64,000 nt of DNA from Planctomycetaceae bacterium (lineage in GTDB: Bacteria > Planctomycetota > Planctomycetia > Pirellulales > Pirellulaceae): assembly GCA_012959465.1 (NCBI GenBank), contig DUDC01000207.1:26307-90306 (forward strand). The letters are read 5' to 3'. Each line of letters begins with the position of its first letter. The stretch's first letter is position 1. Below are positions 9,546 to 19,027 of the stretch, piece after piece. Both the position numbers and the translations under genes were made by a program. The notes below the pieces were generated by a model, which saw only the letters and a list, made by a program, of their open reading frames with translations, did no database searches and had not been told where the DNA came from.

Positions 9546-11129
9546 GTGACTGAACAATTCAACCCGTATCACACTTGGCTCGGATTTGATGTTGACCATC
9601 GAAATCCAAGTTATCCAGATTTGCTCGGCATTTCGGAAAATGAGACGGATGCCGAAACCGTGTCCATGGCCTTCGACCGGGTGATCGCCAAAGTGCGGTC
9701 CCACAAACCGGGCCCGCAGGCCGCCGAATGGGCTCGATTGATCGACGAATTGAAAGCTGCCAAACTTGCCGCGGCAAAAATGGGCTTCTCTGCAGTGCTG
9801 AATCCACAGCCGTCGTCCGTTGCTTCCGAACAGGAAGAAGCGGCTACGCCGATCATAGAATCGTCCACCGTTACGTCGGCTGCAACGTCGACGACGGAAA
9901 TTGCAGAACCCGTCGTTGCGGCATCGACGGAGGCTGAGTCGTCCACGGACGACATCCTGGCCGAATTGGGACTGGACGGCGATGACGGTCTTCCGGACTT
10001 TACGACGCCGGACGATGAACTGGAAGACGATTCCATTCCCACCGACGAATCGACCACCAGCGTCCCGCCGAACGTTCCTGCGCCGACTCCTACGCCGGAA
10101 CCCGCCACGACAACCGCGGCGGCGGCGACTACTGTGCTCGCACCTTCAACCCCGCTACCACCAGCTCAGCCCATGGACGGGGCCGCGCCGGCGGGCATTG
10201 TCACGGCGGCAGCGGCTCACCGACGCGGTAATTACTTCGGCCTGATCGTTGGATTCGTCAGCTGCGCATTGATGGTCAGCCTGTTTGCGAACGCGTATTA
10301 CTTCTGGTTCGGCCGAAACGGCGACGGCAATGAAGAAGTTGTTGTGTCCAACGACCCTGTCCACCGCGACCTAAACGACGGCGAGGATCCTGTCATCAAC
10401 GGATCGGACACCGACAACGTCACCGATCCGAATTCTCCCGGCGGGTCGGATCCCGACACCATGCCCGATGAACCAAATACGAATACCGATCCGCCGACCG
10501 ATACGCCGCCGGTCACCCCACCGGTGACGCCACCCGTGCCACCGGAGCCAGTGCCCGAAGATCGGGAATTGTCGGACGAAGAGCTGAAGAAATTTGCCGC
10601 CGTCCTCGTCAGCGCCAAGGAAGCGTTGGGCAAACAGGACACCGATGGGGCGAACACGTTACTCACGGAAGCGAAGCCGCTCGCTGGAACGAAAACTCAC
10701 CGAGCGATGATTGAACGCCTGGAAGTACTTTCCGGCTATGTCGCAGCGTTTCACAATGCGGTTACACAGTCTCTCGAGAAGCTAAATCCGGGCGATTCGT
10801 TCCCCGTTACTGTCGATACCCTCGTGGCTCTGGTCGAAAAGAAACCGGCTTCGATCGTCATTCACGTGGCCGGATTCAACAAAGAGTATTCGCTCAACGA
10901 ACTGTCGCTCGGGCTCGGGATCGCATTGGCCAACCAATCGTTGGATCCAGACGCTCTTTCGACACAGGTCGTCAGGGGAGCATTCCAGGCTGTTCACCCA
11001 AAGGCCAGCGAACAGCACATTCAAGACGTGCGCGATTGGTGGCGAGCCGCAACCGACGGTGGGGAAAATATCGGTGATCTAATCTTAGTTTTGGACGACG
11101 ATTACAAACGATTGACCGGCGAAGAATAA
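9546..11129 (+). CDS. Membrane-anchored hypothetical with DnaJ-like N-terminal region
   Basis: The start is GTG, with GAGGTGGG about five bases upstream. The N-terminus NPYHTWLGF...YPDLLGISENETD followed by a helical stretch to about residue 80 matches a recurrent planctomycete module (NPYHxWLGI...YYxLLGL) that resembles a DnaJ-like helical hairpin. No HPD motif is visible, so chaperone activity is not claimed. A long Ser/Thr/Pro/Asp-rich disordered region follows. There is one transmembrane helix at about residues 229-250 (LIVGFVSCALMVSLFANAYYF), then a second disordered Pro/Asp/Thr-rich stretch (VTPPVTPPVPPEP). The C-terminal 190 residues look helical and globular. The layout suggests a cytoplasmic N-domain and an exported C-domain. 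The function is unknown. Confidence 0.8.
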   Translation: MTEQFNPYHTWLGFDVDHRNPSYPDLLGISENETDAETVSMAFDRVIAKVRSHKPGPQAAEWARLIDELKAAKLAAAKMGFSAVLNPQPSSVASEQEEAATPIIESSTVTSAATSTTEIAEPVVAASTEAESSTDDILAELGLDGDDGLPDFTTPDDELEDDSIPTDESTTSVPPNVPAPTPTPEPATTTAAAATTVLAPSTPLPPAQPMDGAAPAGIVTAAAAHRRGNYFGLIVGFVSCALMVSLFANAYYFWFGRNGDGNEEVVVSNDPVHRDLNDGEDPVINGSDTDNVTDPNSPGGSDPDTMPDEPNTNTDPPTDTPPVTPPVTPPVPPEPVPEDRELSDEELKKFAAVLVSAKEALGKQDTDGANTLLTEAKPLAGTKTHRAMIERLEVLSGYVAAFHNAVTQSLEKLNPGDSFPVTVDTLVALVEKKPASIVIHVAGFNKEYSLNELSLGLGIALANQSLDPDALSTQVVRGAFQAVHPKASEQHIQDVRDWWRAATDGGENIGDLILVLDDDYKRLTGEE

Positions 11130-11176
11130 TCTCCCATTTGGCGCCTCAAAGTTCCACGTCCCAAAACACTTCGTGC

Positions 11177-11211
11177 CTTTGTGTGAGCACAAATCATATT
11201 CTCACACAAAG
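11177..11211. terminator. Perfect hairpin between convergent genes
   Basis: CTTTGTGTGAG (11177-11187) and CTCACACAAAG (11201-11211) are perfect complements around a 13-base loop. The hairpin lies between the convergent stops at 11129 and 11231 and may end transcription from both sides, although no long T-run follows on either strand. Confidence 0.55.
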
Positions 11212-11230
11212 ACAGTAACGACCTCCGCCG

Positions 11231-12919
11231 TTACTCATCACTGATCGCGACATCGAGCAAAAAGGGTTCTCGTCTGGCAAATGCCGACGTCAGCTCCTCG
11301 ACGACTTGATCTGCGGACGTGACGCGTTTGGCCGCCACGCCAAAAGACTCGCTGAGCTTGACGAAGTCGATTTCCGGTTCGTCGAGGTCCATGCCGAGGT
11401 ATTCATTTTTCTCGAATCGAGGTAGAGGCATCTTCTGGCTACATTCCTTGAGGATCTTGTACTGTCGGTTGTTGCAGATGACGAAGACAACCGGGATTCC
11501 GTACCGCGCGGCTGTCCAGAGGCCTTGGATGCCGTACAGCGCGGCGCCGTCGCCGATGATGCCGATGACCGGAGTTTGCGGCCAAGCCATCTGCACACCG
11601 AGCGAACAACCGATTCCCCAACCGAGCGCCCACCCTCGATGGGAAAAAAAACGCTGAGGATTTCGAATCACGCCACAGAGTTCCAACAGATTACGATGAG
11701 TGGTTACGGCTTCTTCCACAACGGCCGCATCTTCCGGAAGCGCGCGAATGATGGCGGCCATTAGGACTTCCGGCGGAATAGGTGTGATGTCCCATTGTTC
11801 CGTAACGTTTCGGTTCCATTGCTCCATGTCGTCGGCTCTCACCTGACGTCTCTCCGCAAGTCTCTGCCGCTTGGCCTCGTTCATTGGGTGACGTGCTCTT
11901 ATCTCGCCGAGCAACTCGTCCAACATGATTTCAATGTCGCCAAGCACTGCGTGCTGGACGGGGAAATTCTTCGCCAACTGTGCGGCGTTTGAGTCGAGGT
12001 GAATCCACAACTTGTCGACATCAAAAGGAGACTCGCCAGCGTCGTCGTGGATGTAAAGTCGGAACAGATCGAGCCCGATGGCCAACACAACATCGTGCGG
12101 CTCCAATAGAGATCGAATGTCGTTCGACCAAAGTGGCAGCCGCCCACCGTAAAGCGGGTGAGAGGAATCGAGCGGAAGTCGTCCGTGCGACGAAGTCGCC
12201 TCTGTCACGATCGTCGCATCGAGGAGTTCGGCGAGCGACGCGAGGTGGTCGCAAGCAATCGTCTCATCGCCCTGTCCCGACTCGGTGACACGGCTACCGG
12301 CGAGGATAATGGGGCGGCGTGCCGAACCGAGGCATTCGGCGACTCGTTCAATAGCTTGCCGGTCGGGCCTTACACGAGTAGCCAGTTCGGTCGGTTTCCA
12401 CGGTATTTCATCCGCCACAAATTCGCTTGTCTGCACATCCACTGGCAGGGCGAGAAAAACTGGCCCCGTCGGCGGAGTCAGCGCGATCTGAATTGCCCTA
12501 CGTGTGGCCGTGGCGATGTCCTCCGGACGCTGTACCTCATAGGCCCATTTGGTCCAAGGCTGTACAAGGCGTGTTAATTCGCCCCAAAGCACCGGCTGTG
12601 CCAAAGACAAACGGCGGTCTTGTTGCCCCGCGGTCAGCAACAACGGCGTTCCTTCAATATGCGCGTTGTAGAGCATCCCCATCGCATTGCCGAGCCCGCA
12701 GGCGATGTGGAGGTTGATCACGGCAATTTGCCGAGTTGCCATCGCGTAGCCGTCGGCCATGCCGACAACGGGAATTTCATGGACACCCAGCACATAGTCA
12801 AATCGAGGGTCCGTTACCAAGGCGTCATTCAACGGCAACTCGGTGGTACCCGGATTGCCGAAAATACGGTCGACTCCGGCAGCCGTCAGTACCTCGAGAA
12901 ATGCCTGTATTCCGTTCAT
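11231..12919 (-). CDS. ThDP-dependent decarboxylase, benzoylformate-decarboxylase-like
   Basis: This is a thiamine-diphosphate enzyme of 562 residues with the usual three domains. The N-terminal pyrimidine-binding domain has GNPGTTELP, with E48 in HEIPVVGMADGYA as the expected cofactor-activating glutamate, and NLHIACGLGNAMG, whose histidine matches the active-site His70 of Pseudomonas benzoylformate decarboxylase. A central domain follows. The C-terminal domain carries the metal/ThDP motif GDGAALYG...VICNN. The sequence is closer to benzoylformate decarboxylase (MdlC) than to acetolactate synthase, but the active-site serine of MdlC (GNPGSNE) is threonine here, so the substrate may be another 2-oxo acid. 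It stands alone, converging with the gene to its left and divergent from bioA. The superfamily is certain; the substrate is not. Confidence 0.85.
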   Translation of the reverse strand: MNGIQAFLEVLTAAGVDRIFGNPGTTELPLNDALVTDPRFDYVLGVHEIPVVGMADGYAMATRQIAVINLHIACGLGNAMGMLYNAHIEGTPLLLTAGQQDRRLSLAQPVLWGELTRLVQPWTKWAYEVQRPEDIATATRRAIQIALTPPTGPVFLALPVDVQTSEFVADEIPWKPTELATRVRPDRQAIERVAECLGSARRPIILAGSRVTESGQGDETIACDHLASLAELLDATIVTEATSSHGRLPLDSSHPLYGGRLPLWSNDIRSLLEPHDVVLAIGLDLFRLYIHDDAGESPFDVDKLWIHLDSNAAQLAKNFPVQHAVLGDIEIMLDELLGEIRARHPMNEAKRQRLAERRQVRADDMEQWNRNVTEQWDITPIPPEVLMAAIIRALPEDAAVVEEAVTTHRNLLELCGVIRNPQRFFSHRGWALGWGIGCSLGVQMAWPQTPVIGIIGDGAALYGIQGLWTAARYGIPVVFVICNNRQYKILKECSQKMPLPRFEKNEYLGMDLDEPEIDFVKLSESFGVAAKRVTSADQVVEELTSAFARREPFLLDVAISDE

Positions 12920-13088
12920 CGTGTTTTTTCGTACTCACTTTTCACACGGCAACTTTTTTCATTCCACACCCACGCGTCCCTTCGCTGGGGAATCTGTCTC
13001 CCCTTTTTCCAATTCATGGTCAGCGTTACGTTAGCAGTTGTCCGGGGCAACACGAAGAGGTCGAATAAAACGAAGGCGATTTTCCAAT

Positions 13089-14369
13089 ATGACGACTCCC
13101 GACTGGCAACGAAAGGGTTACCCTCACATCTGGATGCCCTATTCCCAGATGGCCACGTCCGTCATGCCGGTTCCCGTGGTGCTCACTGAGGGTGTCTATA
13201 TAGAATTAGCCGACGGACGACGGATTATCGACGGCTTGGCCTCGTGGTGGTCGGCCTGCCATGGTTACAACCATCCACACATCGCGGCAGCAGTGAAAAA
13301 ACAACTCGCCGAAATGCCGCACGTCATGTTTGGCGGCGTAAATCACGAACCCGCCATGACGCTGGCGCGGCGACTGGCCCAAATGGCGCCAGGGGCTCTC
13401 AATCGGGTCTTTTTTTCCGATTCAGGATCGGTATCGGTCGAAGTAGCGATGAAGATGGCCGTGCAATACTGGCTCAATCGCGGCGTCCAGGGTCGCCACA
13501 AGTTCGTCACGTTTCAACACGGCTACCACGGCGATACGACAGGTGCCATGTCGCTTTGCGACCCAATCACCAGCATGCACTCCCATTTTGACGGTTTCCT
13601 ACTGAAACAACTGCCGCAAGTCATCCCCGAAACGGACGAACAATTCGCCGCGTTCGACCAGTTTCTCGCCACACACTCTCGAGAAACGGCTGCTGTGATC
13701 ATCGAGCCGCTGGTGCAGGGAGCAGGGGGAATGCGTTTTCATCCTCCTTCTTGTCTCGCACGAATCGCCCAATTGTGCCAAGAACGGAAATTACTGCTAA
13801 TTGCCGATGAGATCGCGACGGGGTTCGGTCGCACTGGTTCGATGTTCGCCTGCGAGCAAGCGGACGTGGTCCCCGATATCATGTGCCTTTCCAAAGCACT
13901 CACCGGCGGCACAATGGGCCTAGCCGTCACTCTGGCCACCGATGATCTGTTCGCGGCTTTTCAATCCGATCAAATCGAACACGCGCTGATGCACGGCCCA
14001 ACCTTCATGGCCAATCCACTGGCCTGTGCGGCCGCCAACGCCTCGCTCGACCTTTTCGAGAGTGAACCGCGACTGGCTCAAGCCAATCGCCTCGAGGCAG
14101 ACTTATTTGCGAGTCTGGCACCTTGCCGAACAATGCCAGGCGTGGTGGACGTCCGAACCAAAGGCGCTGTCGCGGCCGTCGAGGTCGAACAGCTCCACCA
14201 TTTAGATTGGCTTCGACAGCGGTTTCTTGAGCGTGGCGTCTGGTTACGACCCTTCGCCAACGCCATCTATGTAACGCCGGCGCTAACTATGACCCCGACA
14301 GAAGTCAGTGTGCTGACAAGCAGGATGGTCAACGTGATTGGCGAATGGGCCGAATTGCCAAACGAATGA
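13089..14369 (+). CDS. bioA: Adenosylmethionine-8-amino-7-oxononanoate aminotransferase
   Basis: This class-III PLP aminotransferase converts 8-amino-7-oxononanoate to 7,8-diaminononanoate, with S-adenosylmethionine as amino donor, in biotin synthesis in the cytoplasm. The diagnostic N-terminus HIWMPYSQM is present, with the substrate-site pair [11 protein letters not shown]. The PLP aspartate is D240 in [16 protein letters not shown], and the Schiff-base lysine is K269 in [25 protein letters not shown] is also typical of BioA. The ATG at 13089 gives 426 residues, the usual length; the frame is open further upstream to a TTG at 13038, but those residues are basic and atypical. No other bio genes are adjacent, so the pathway must be scattered in the genome. 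Confidence 0.93.
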   Translation: MTTPDWQRKGYPHIWMPYSQMATSVMPVPVVLTEGVYIELADGRRIIDGLASWWSACHGYNHPHIAAAVKKQLAEMPHVMFGGVNHEPAMTLARRLAQMAPGALNRVFFSDSGSVSVEVAMKMAVQYWLNRGVQGRHKFVTFQHGYHGDTTGAMSLCDPITSMHSHFDGFLLKQLPQVIPETDEQFAAFDQFLATHSRETAAVIIEPLVQGAGGMRFHPPSCLARIAQLCQERKLLLIADEIATGFGRTGSMFACEQADVVPDIMCLSKALTGGTMGLAVTLATDDLFAAFQSDQIEHALMHGPTFMANPLACAAANASLDLFESEPRLAQANRLEADLFASLAPCRTMPGVVDVRTKGAVAAVEVEQLHHLDWLRQRFLERGVWLRPFANAIYVTPALTMTPTEVSVLTSRMVNVIGEWAELPNE

Positions 14370-14380
14370 TCCGATCAGGA

Positions 14381-14396
14381 CGCTAGCCCACGGTTC
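14381..14396. repeat. Solo copy of the 'CGCTAGCCCACGGTTC' repeat
   Basis: Sixteen bases are identical to 2982-2997. The copy lies between the convergent stops of bioA (14369) and the zinc-ribbon protein (14421). No clear pairing arm was found here, so it may be a degenerate half of the hairpin element. Confidence 0.5.
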
Positions 14397-14420
14397 ATGG
14401 CTTGCAATTGGCGTATGATT

Positions 14421-15362
14421 TCAGTGCTGGCTCCCTGGCCGCTTGAACTGCAATTGTCCACTCATCATCAAATAGCCGGTGGCCCACATTACCTGCGTCA
14501 GAGGATAGGCAAAGATTACGCCAACGCAACACGCCAGCAGACCGACGATCATAATGCCGATGGATGCCAGCCACAGTAATATCGTGGCGCCGCTATTACC
14601 CGTCGTGATGACTCTCGCCATTGAAAATGTTTCGCCTAGTCCAACGCGTTTATCGACGACGAGAAAGTAAAACGGCCAGAAAAACAGCGCGACGAGGATA
14701 CCCGGAATGATACATGCCAACACTGCAAGGAATATAAGAAACATGAACAGCAATATGGCGCCGAGTGCTCCCATCGTGTTGTCTGCACGGTAAAAGATCA
14801 TTCCCAATTCCACTTGTTGTCCACGTGCAGAGGCCAAAGAGATCGTCATAAGTCCCATCATAAAGTACACCTGGATTGGCGTGGAGAGCAGCGAGGACGC
14901 GACATTGACGATCGCTGCAATTTCGTCCTCTCCATTGGCTTGAAGTACGGCGATGACAATCCCCGCCGGAATGGCAACGACTTGAGAGGCAAAGCCGGCG
15001 ACCAAAGAAGCGACGACGAGAATCCCCAAGTCACGTTTCCAACACTCAAAGGCGTGGGAGATGACGTCGGACACGTCGACTTGTACGTTACGAATCTCGC
15101 CGCTACTTTTCTCTGGCCCGGCGGCGAAACCGCCACCAGCCATCGGTGCCGTTGCGTACGGATTTTCGCTCGTAGGAGCCGGCTTATTGGGCTGCTCTTG
15201 TGGAGACCCAAACATGGGCTGCGTAGGCTGTTCGGACGCCGGCGCGACGCCAGGTACGTTGGCCAGTGTCTGGCATTTTGGGCACTTCGCTTGTTTTCCG
15301 GCGGCCGTCTCTGGCACGCGCAACATTTGCGAACAGTTGGGACACTGGAATTCAATCGACAT
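14421..15362 (-). CDS. Zinc-ribbon integral membrane protein
   Basis: The N-terminus is a compact zinc ribbon with C7, C10, C27 and C30 (QCPNCSQ...KCPKCQ), as in MJ0042-type fingers. A flexible Pro/Ala/Gly-rich linker runs from about 31 to 90. The rest, about 220 residues, holds roughly five to six hydrophobic helices (LGILVVASLVAGFASQVVAI, LLFMFLIFLAVLACIIPGIL, ILLWLASIGIMIVGLLACC). The membrane part resembles the widespread 'DUF975/glycerophosphoryl-diester-phosphodiesterase membrane-domain' type of protein often fused to zinc ribbons in planctomycetes. The function is unknown. The ribbon would be cytoplasmic if the first helix follows inside-out. It is the first of two leftward genes but is separated from the upstream permease by 284 bases. 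Confidence 0.8.
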   Translation of the reverse strand: MSIEFQCPNCSQMLRVPETAAGKQAKCPKCQTLANVPGVAPASEQPTQPMFGSPQEQPNKPAPTSENPYATAPMAGGGFAAGPEKSSGEIRNVQVDVSDVISHAFECWKRDLGILVVASLVAGFASQVVAIPAGIVIAVLQANGEDEIAAIVNVASSLLSTPIQVYFMMGLMTISLASARGQQVELGMIFYRADNTMGALGAILLFMFLIFLAVLACIIPGILVALFFWPFYFLVVDKRVGLGETFSMARVITTGNSGATILLWLASIGIMIVGLLACCVGVIFAYPLTQVMWATGYLMMSGQLQFKRPGSQH

Positions 15363-15646
15363 CTGTTTCCATCCTCTGGGACATAAAAACTCAAGGTGCC
15401 GTTTTGTGACACTGAAGATAATAAGCTGACGGACGAACTAAAACCACACTAGACTCAGCGTGTTTCGGCCAAATCTCGCCAATAACAAACCCTTGGGAGT
15501 TCGTTGCTAGCTGCGAAATATTGGCCGCTGCTTCCGAAAACACGGAGGCAAATATCAAGCTCAGTCAAACAGTGGATGCGTCGAAGTTCACCGGCCCATA
15601 ACTCATTGCGCCGAATTGTCTCTGCTGGGCATTACCCTTGCGCACC

Positions 15647-16981
15647 CTACCCTAGCGCACCCTTTTTTGTGTCGTTCTTTTTTGCGTCGAGCATAGTCCG
15701 GTGGACGACCAATATGATGGCGATCGGCACAAGCTGCCACAGCCCGATGATAACAAACAGATCTCCGTTACGTATTGTTCCGGAAATCTCACCGGCCAAA
15801 CTCACGCCGATCGTCATGGAGAGATTCAAGAACGCCATGTATGCCGTGAACTGGGTGGCGGCAACTCGAGGCACGGCCACGCTCATGAACAAGGCGAAAA
15901 GCGCGACACTCAAGAGTGCTGCAAAGAACTCTTGAAGGCAGAGGAACACAGTTTTGCGATCGAAGTTTAAGCCATGATAGGGGCCGAATCCAGCAAAGTG
16001 AATTGGTTCCATCCACTGGGCCTCGATGAGGCCAAACCCGATCCAGACCAACGCCAGCGCGCCGGCGGCCGCCACGGCAACGCGTGTTGGACTGAACCAA
16101 TCGGCGAACACGCCACCTAGCACGGCGCCTGTTAGACCAAACCCAACTGCCCACCCACCCATGACAATCGAGTATTGCTCAAGTGTCCAAACATCGACCC
16201 GAACAAACGCGGTGAGACCGATCGTCAGCGATACTCCCGTGCCGACTTTGACGGTCAACGCCAACAGAACGCAGACCCAGGTAACGCGATGCTGAAAAGC
16301 AGCGTAGATTGCCGACAGCAACTGCGGAAACGACTCTCGATCTTTATCGTCTTCCGGATTGGACCGAGTGGGAATGAAGAAACGGTCACCGCGGCGTTCT
16401 CGAAGGAACAATGGCAACAGGAAGATGATCGCGAAACACTGCAATTGTACCCAAACAGCCGTTTGCAAACCCCAACGACTAGCGACGATCCCCAGGCCGG
16501 CGCCACCCAACATTGTCCCGAGGTAGCTTGAACCATACATCAACCCATTGGCGCGTCCACGTTCGTTGGCGGGCAATAGATCGACCGCCAACGCATCAAC
16601 CGAAACGTCCTGCATCGAACCAAATATGTTGTGTAGAAAGACGACCCAGATCACCATCTGCAAATTGCCCATTAGATCCGGAATAAGCAAAATGGCGCAC
16701 ATGCTGACCGCCATCATGACTTGAGCGAAAAGAATCCACGGCCGTCGTCGCCCCAGAGAACGAATTTGGATACCATCAATGAGCGGCCCCCAACACCATT
16801 TGAAGGACCAAGGAAGTGTCGTCACCGCCAGCAAGGTCGCCAAATCAGCCTTGCCGATACCCTGTTCGGAAAGGTGCGCAGCCAACGTGATCGTGACAAA
16901 CCCGAATGGCAACCCCTGCGCAAAGTACAGCATGCATAGGGTCATCAGCCGCAAAGAAGGCCGCTCTTTCAAATACAACAA
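15647..16981 (-). CDS. MFS permease, AmpG/PAT-like
   Basis: This major-facilitator transporter has about 12 predicted helices and 444 residues. The N-terminus LMTLCMLYFAQGLPFGFV and the conserved LPWSFKWCWGPLIDG and GRRRPWI motifs match the AmpG/PAT family, whose best known member imports anhydro-muropeptides in cell-wall recycling. MQDVSVDALAVDLL is also typical. The substrate here is not proven. The start is uncertain: the longest frame opens with TTG at 16981, and a second TTG at 16972 and ATG at 16945 are alternatives. Family N-termini favour one of the two TTGs. A short palindrome (GAGTTA CGT TAACTC, 17009-17023) lies just upstream and could be an operator. Confidence 0.85.
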   Translation of the reverse strand: MLYLKERPSLRLMTLCMLYFAQGLPFGFVTITLAAHLSEQGIGKADLATLLAVTTLPWSFKWCWGPLIDGIQIRSLGRRRPWILFAQVMMAVSMCAILLIPDLMGNLQMVIWVVFLHNIFGSMQDVSVDALAVDLLPANERGRANGLMYGSSYLGTMLGGAGLGIVASRWGLQTAVWVQLQCFAIIFLLPLFLRERRGDRFFIPTRSNPEDDKDRESFPQLLSAIYAAFQHRVTWVCVLLALTVKVGTGVSLTIGLTAFVRVDVWTLEQYSIVMGGWAVGFGLTGAVLGGVFADWFSPTRVAVAAAGALALVWIGFGLIEAQWMEPIHFAGFGPYHGLNFDRKTVFLCLQEFFAALLSVALFALFMSVAVPRVAATQFTAYMAFLNLSMTIGVSLAGEISGTIRNGDLFVIIGLWQLVPIAIILVVHRTMLDAKKNDTKKGALG

Positions 16982-17120
16982 CTTGCTTACTCACAGGAAA
17001 AAGGGGTTGAGTTACGTTAACTCCACAGCTTCATCGCAACCCGACGCGTCAGCGAGATAGGGCGCCGGTCACATTCGGCCTCACTGACGAATCCGGCTAC
17101 GATGACGCATGGCAATCACA

Positions 17121-18311
17121 CTAGGATGAGTCCTTAAACCGCCCGAAGGCATCGTCCAAGGATGTGACAACCGAGTCGGTCGCCTCCACGCCAATCGAAA
17201 GTCGGATCGTTCCGTCGCTGATTCCAAGCGTGCGACATTCTTCCGGACTGGTCGCCCGATGGCTAGTCGATCTCGGATGCGACAGAGTCGTAGCAATATC
17301 TCCCAGTGACGGACAAAAATGAATGTCAACACATGCCTCGATAAAACGCTGCGCCGCTACTTCGGTATCGTCGGCCAATTGAAAAGTTACCATGGTGCCG
17401 AACCTGCCATCGAATTGTCGACGGGCCAGTTCGTGTTCAGGGTGAGCGGGCAGTCCGGGGTAATCAACGGAAGCGACCAACGAGTTGCCGGCCAGGTACT
17501 TGGCAACTTCGCACGCCGTCAGGCAGGCTCGATCGACTCGCAGGTGCATCGTGGCCAGCCCGCGCATTGCGAGCCAGGAATCAAATGGCGCGCTCCCCAG
17601 CCCCCACGCCGAAGCCACCGCCGGAATTCGATCCCAGAGGTCATGACGTCCAGTCAACAAGCCCATGATGACGTCACTATGACCGTTCATCATCTTGCTC
17701 ATGCTCTCCAGCGTCCAATCCGCGCCTAACGTATGAGGCTGGCAGAGCAGGGGAGTGGCGAACGTATTGTCGACAAGTAACTGCACATCTCGCTCGCGAC
17801 AGATCTCCGCTAACGCAGCAATGTCGGCAACCCGCAGCGTCGGGTTTGAGATCGTCTCGACCACTAGCAGCTTGGTCTTCGCCTCGATGGCCTTGGCCAC
17901 ATGGCGAAGGTCAAGCGTGTCGACAACCGCGGATCGAATACCGAACCGTTTCGTCTCCTGAGTCAACAGGTAAGTAGTCTTTCCGTAGAGTCGATCGCTG
18001 ACGATCAAGTGGTCATCTGCCGCTAACTGGGCCAGCAATACGCTCGAGATCGCGGACATGCCCGATGCAAAGACCATTGCTCGTTCAGCGCGATGGAGTT
18101 GGCGGCATTTTTCTGCCAACTGGGAGGCGTTGGGGTGACCATCACGTTGATAGACGTAGCCAGCAACATCTCCTCCCAAAATCTGACTCGCATCGGCCGT
18201 CGAGGCGCAGCCGTATACTGCAGCCATTTGAATTGGCGCCACGGCGGGCCGAGTTATCAGTGCGGGTGATTCGACAGGTGACGCGCAAATGTCATCTATT
18301 TTTCTTGGCAT
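17121..18311 (-). CDS. Cys/Met metabolism PLP enzyme (trans-sulfuration family)
   Basis: This is a PLP enzyme of the cystathionine gamma-synthase / gamma-lyase / O-acylhomoserine sulfhydrylase family. The signature includes YVYQRDGHPNASQLAEK, the cofactor-binding FASGMSAISS, the aspartate in LLVDNTFATPLL, and the Schiff-base lysine K206 in SMSKMMNGHSDVIMG (more often SxTKYxxGHSD). The C-terminal SIGVEATD fits the usual substrate-carboxylate region. The ATG at 18311 gives 397 residues, normal for the family; the frame stays open upstream to 18395. Family members cannot be told apart by eye, so synthesis or degradation of methionine/cystathionine are both possible. It sits alone between the AmpG-like permease and the HNH nuclease. 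Confidence 0.88.
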   Translation of the reverse strand: MPRKIDDICASPVESPALITRPAVAPIQMAAVYGCASTADASQILGGDVAGYVYQRDGHPNASQLAEKCRQLHRAERAMVFASGMSAISSVLLAQLAADDHLIVSDRLYGKTTYLLTQETKRFGIRSAVVDTLDLRHVAKAIEAKTKLLVVETISNPTLRVADIAALAEICRERDVQLLVDNTFATPLLCQPHTLGADWTLESMSKMMNGHSDVIMGLLTGRHDLWDRIPAVASAWGLGSAPFDSWLAMRGLATMHLRVDRACLTACEVAKYLAGNSLVASVDYPGLPAHPEHELARRQFDGRFGTMVTFQLADDTEVAAQRFIEACVDIHFCPSLGDIATTLSHPRSTSHRATSPEECRTLGISDGTIRLSIGVEATDSVVTSLDDAFGRFKDSS

Positions 18312-18433
18312 CGTTTCATTGCCGAAAGGAGTTGGCGGAATGGACTTATCGAGAAGGTAAACAGAAAGAACACTTATGAAAAGGTGGCCACTCATTCACC
18401 GAGTACGTATTTACGACAAGCGAGATTGTCGCA

Positions 18434-19027
18434 TTAACTGAGTTCCACCTGCCAGTAAGCTTCACTGACAAACTTCGCCCAACTCTCAATACTGCGTTGA
18501 TGGTCGGCGAAAAGTGGGCCCCAACGCGGACGATTTGGTCGCCGCTTCAACGGCATCTTCGCTTCAGCAGGAGTTCGATTGGCCTTGTGCGAGTTACAGT
18601 CGACGCAGGCCAACACACAATTCTCCCAACTTGTTTCACCGCCTTTCGACCGGGGAATCACATGATCGACCGTCAACTCGGCTGGCCCCGGCTGGGCGCC
18701 GCAATACTGGCAGGTGAACTTATCTCGCTTGTACAAGTTGCGACGGCTGAAAGAGACGGCCTGTTCGGCGACACGATCGAACCGACTCAGTACGACAACT
18801 TCGGGAATACGCAGGACGAGACTACCCGTGCGAATCACTTCCGAGCTACTCCTGGGCTCCAGTGTGGCCCAATCACTCCAATCGTAAAGCTGAAAGTCGT
18901 CGGGATCCACAAACCGAGCTGTTTGGTTCCAGACCTTTACAAGGGCACGAGCCACAGAGGCAATGTTGACGGGCTGCCAATTGCGGTTCAATACTAGTGC
19001 TGGCCTTTCCAAGACTGCTGCAGTCAT
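18434..19027 (-). CDS. HNH endonuclease family protein
   Basis: The N-terminal 80 residues form a planctomycete-type domain beginning VLNRNWQPVNIASVARAL. An HNH core follows at roughly residues 100-160: CQYCG, then LTVDHVIPRSKGG with the catalytic histidine, then WENCVLACVDCNSHKANRT. Two CxxC pairs likely hold a structural zinc. This subfamily is a common single-copy housekeeping-like HNH protein in many bacteria and is not obviously part of a restriction system; no methyltransferase is nearby. The ATG at 19027 is chosen over a GTG at 19042, because the GTG has its AGGGGA only one or two bases away. Biological role unknown. Confidence 0.85.
   Translation of the reverse strand: MTAAVLERPALVLNRNWQPVNIASVARALVKVWNQTARFVDPDDFQLYDWSDWATLEPRSSSEVIRTGSLVLRIPEVVVLSRFDRVAEQAVSFSRRNLYKRDKFTCQYCGAQPGPAELTVDHVIPRSKGGETSWENCVLACVDCNSHKANRTPAEAKMPLKRRPNRPRWGPLFADHQRSIESWAKFVSEAYWQVELS

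Noticed and set aside
12620..13189. Plus-strand frame of 189 codons before bioA
   Set aside because: It overlaps the ThDP enzyme and then runs into bioA in another frame; no protein family matches.
15640..15663. Repeat of GCGCACCC near the AmpG-like gene's end
   Set aside because: Two short copies overlapping a stop codon; chance is enough to explain it.
18312..18433. SAM riboswitch ahead of the Cys/Met PLP enzyme
   Set aside because: The short leader shows no SAM-riboswitch-like helices or conserved core that I could pick out.
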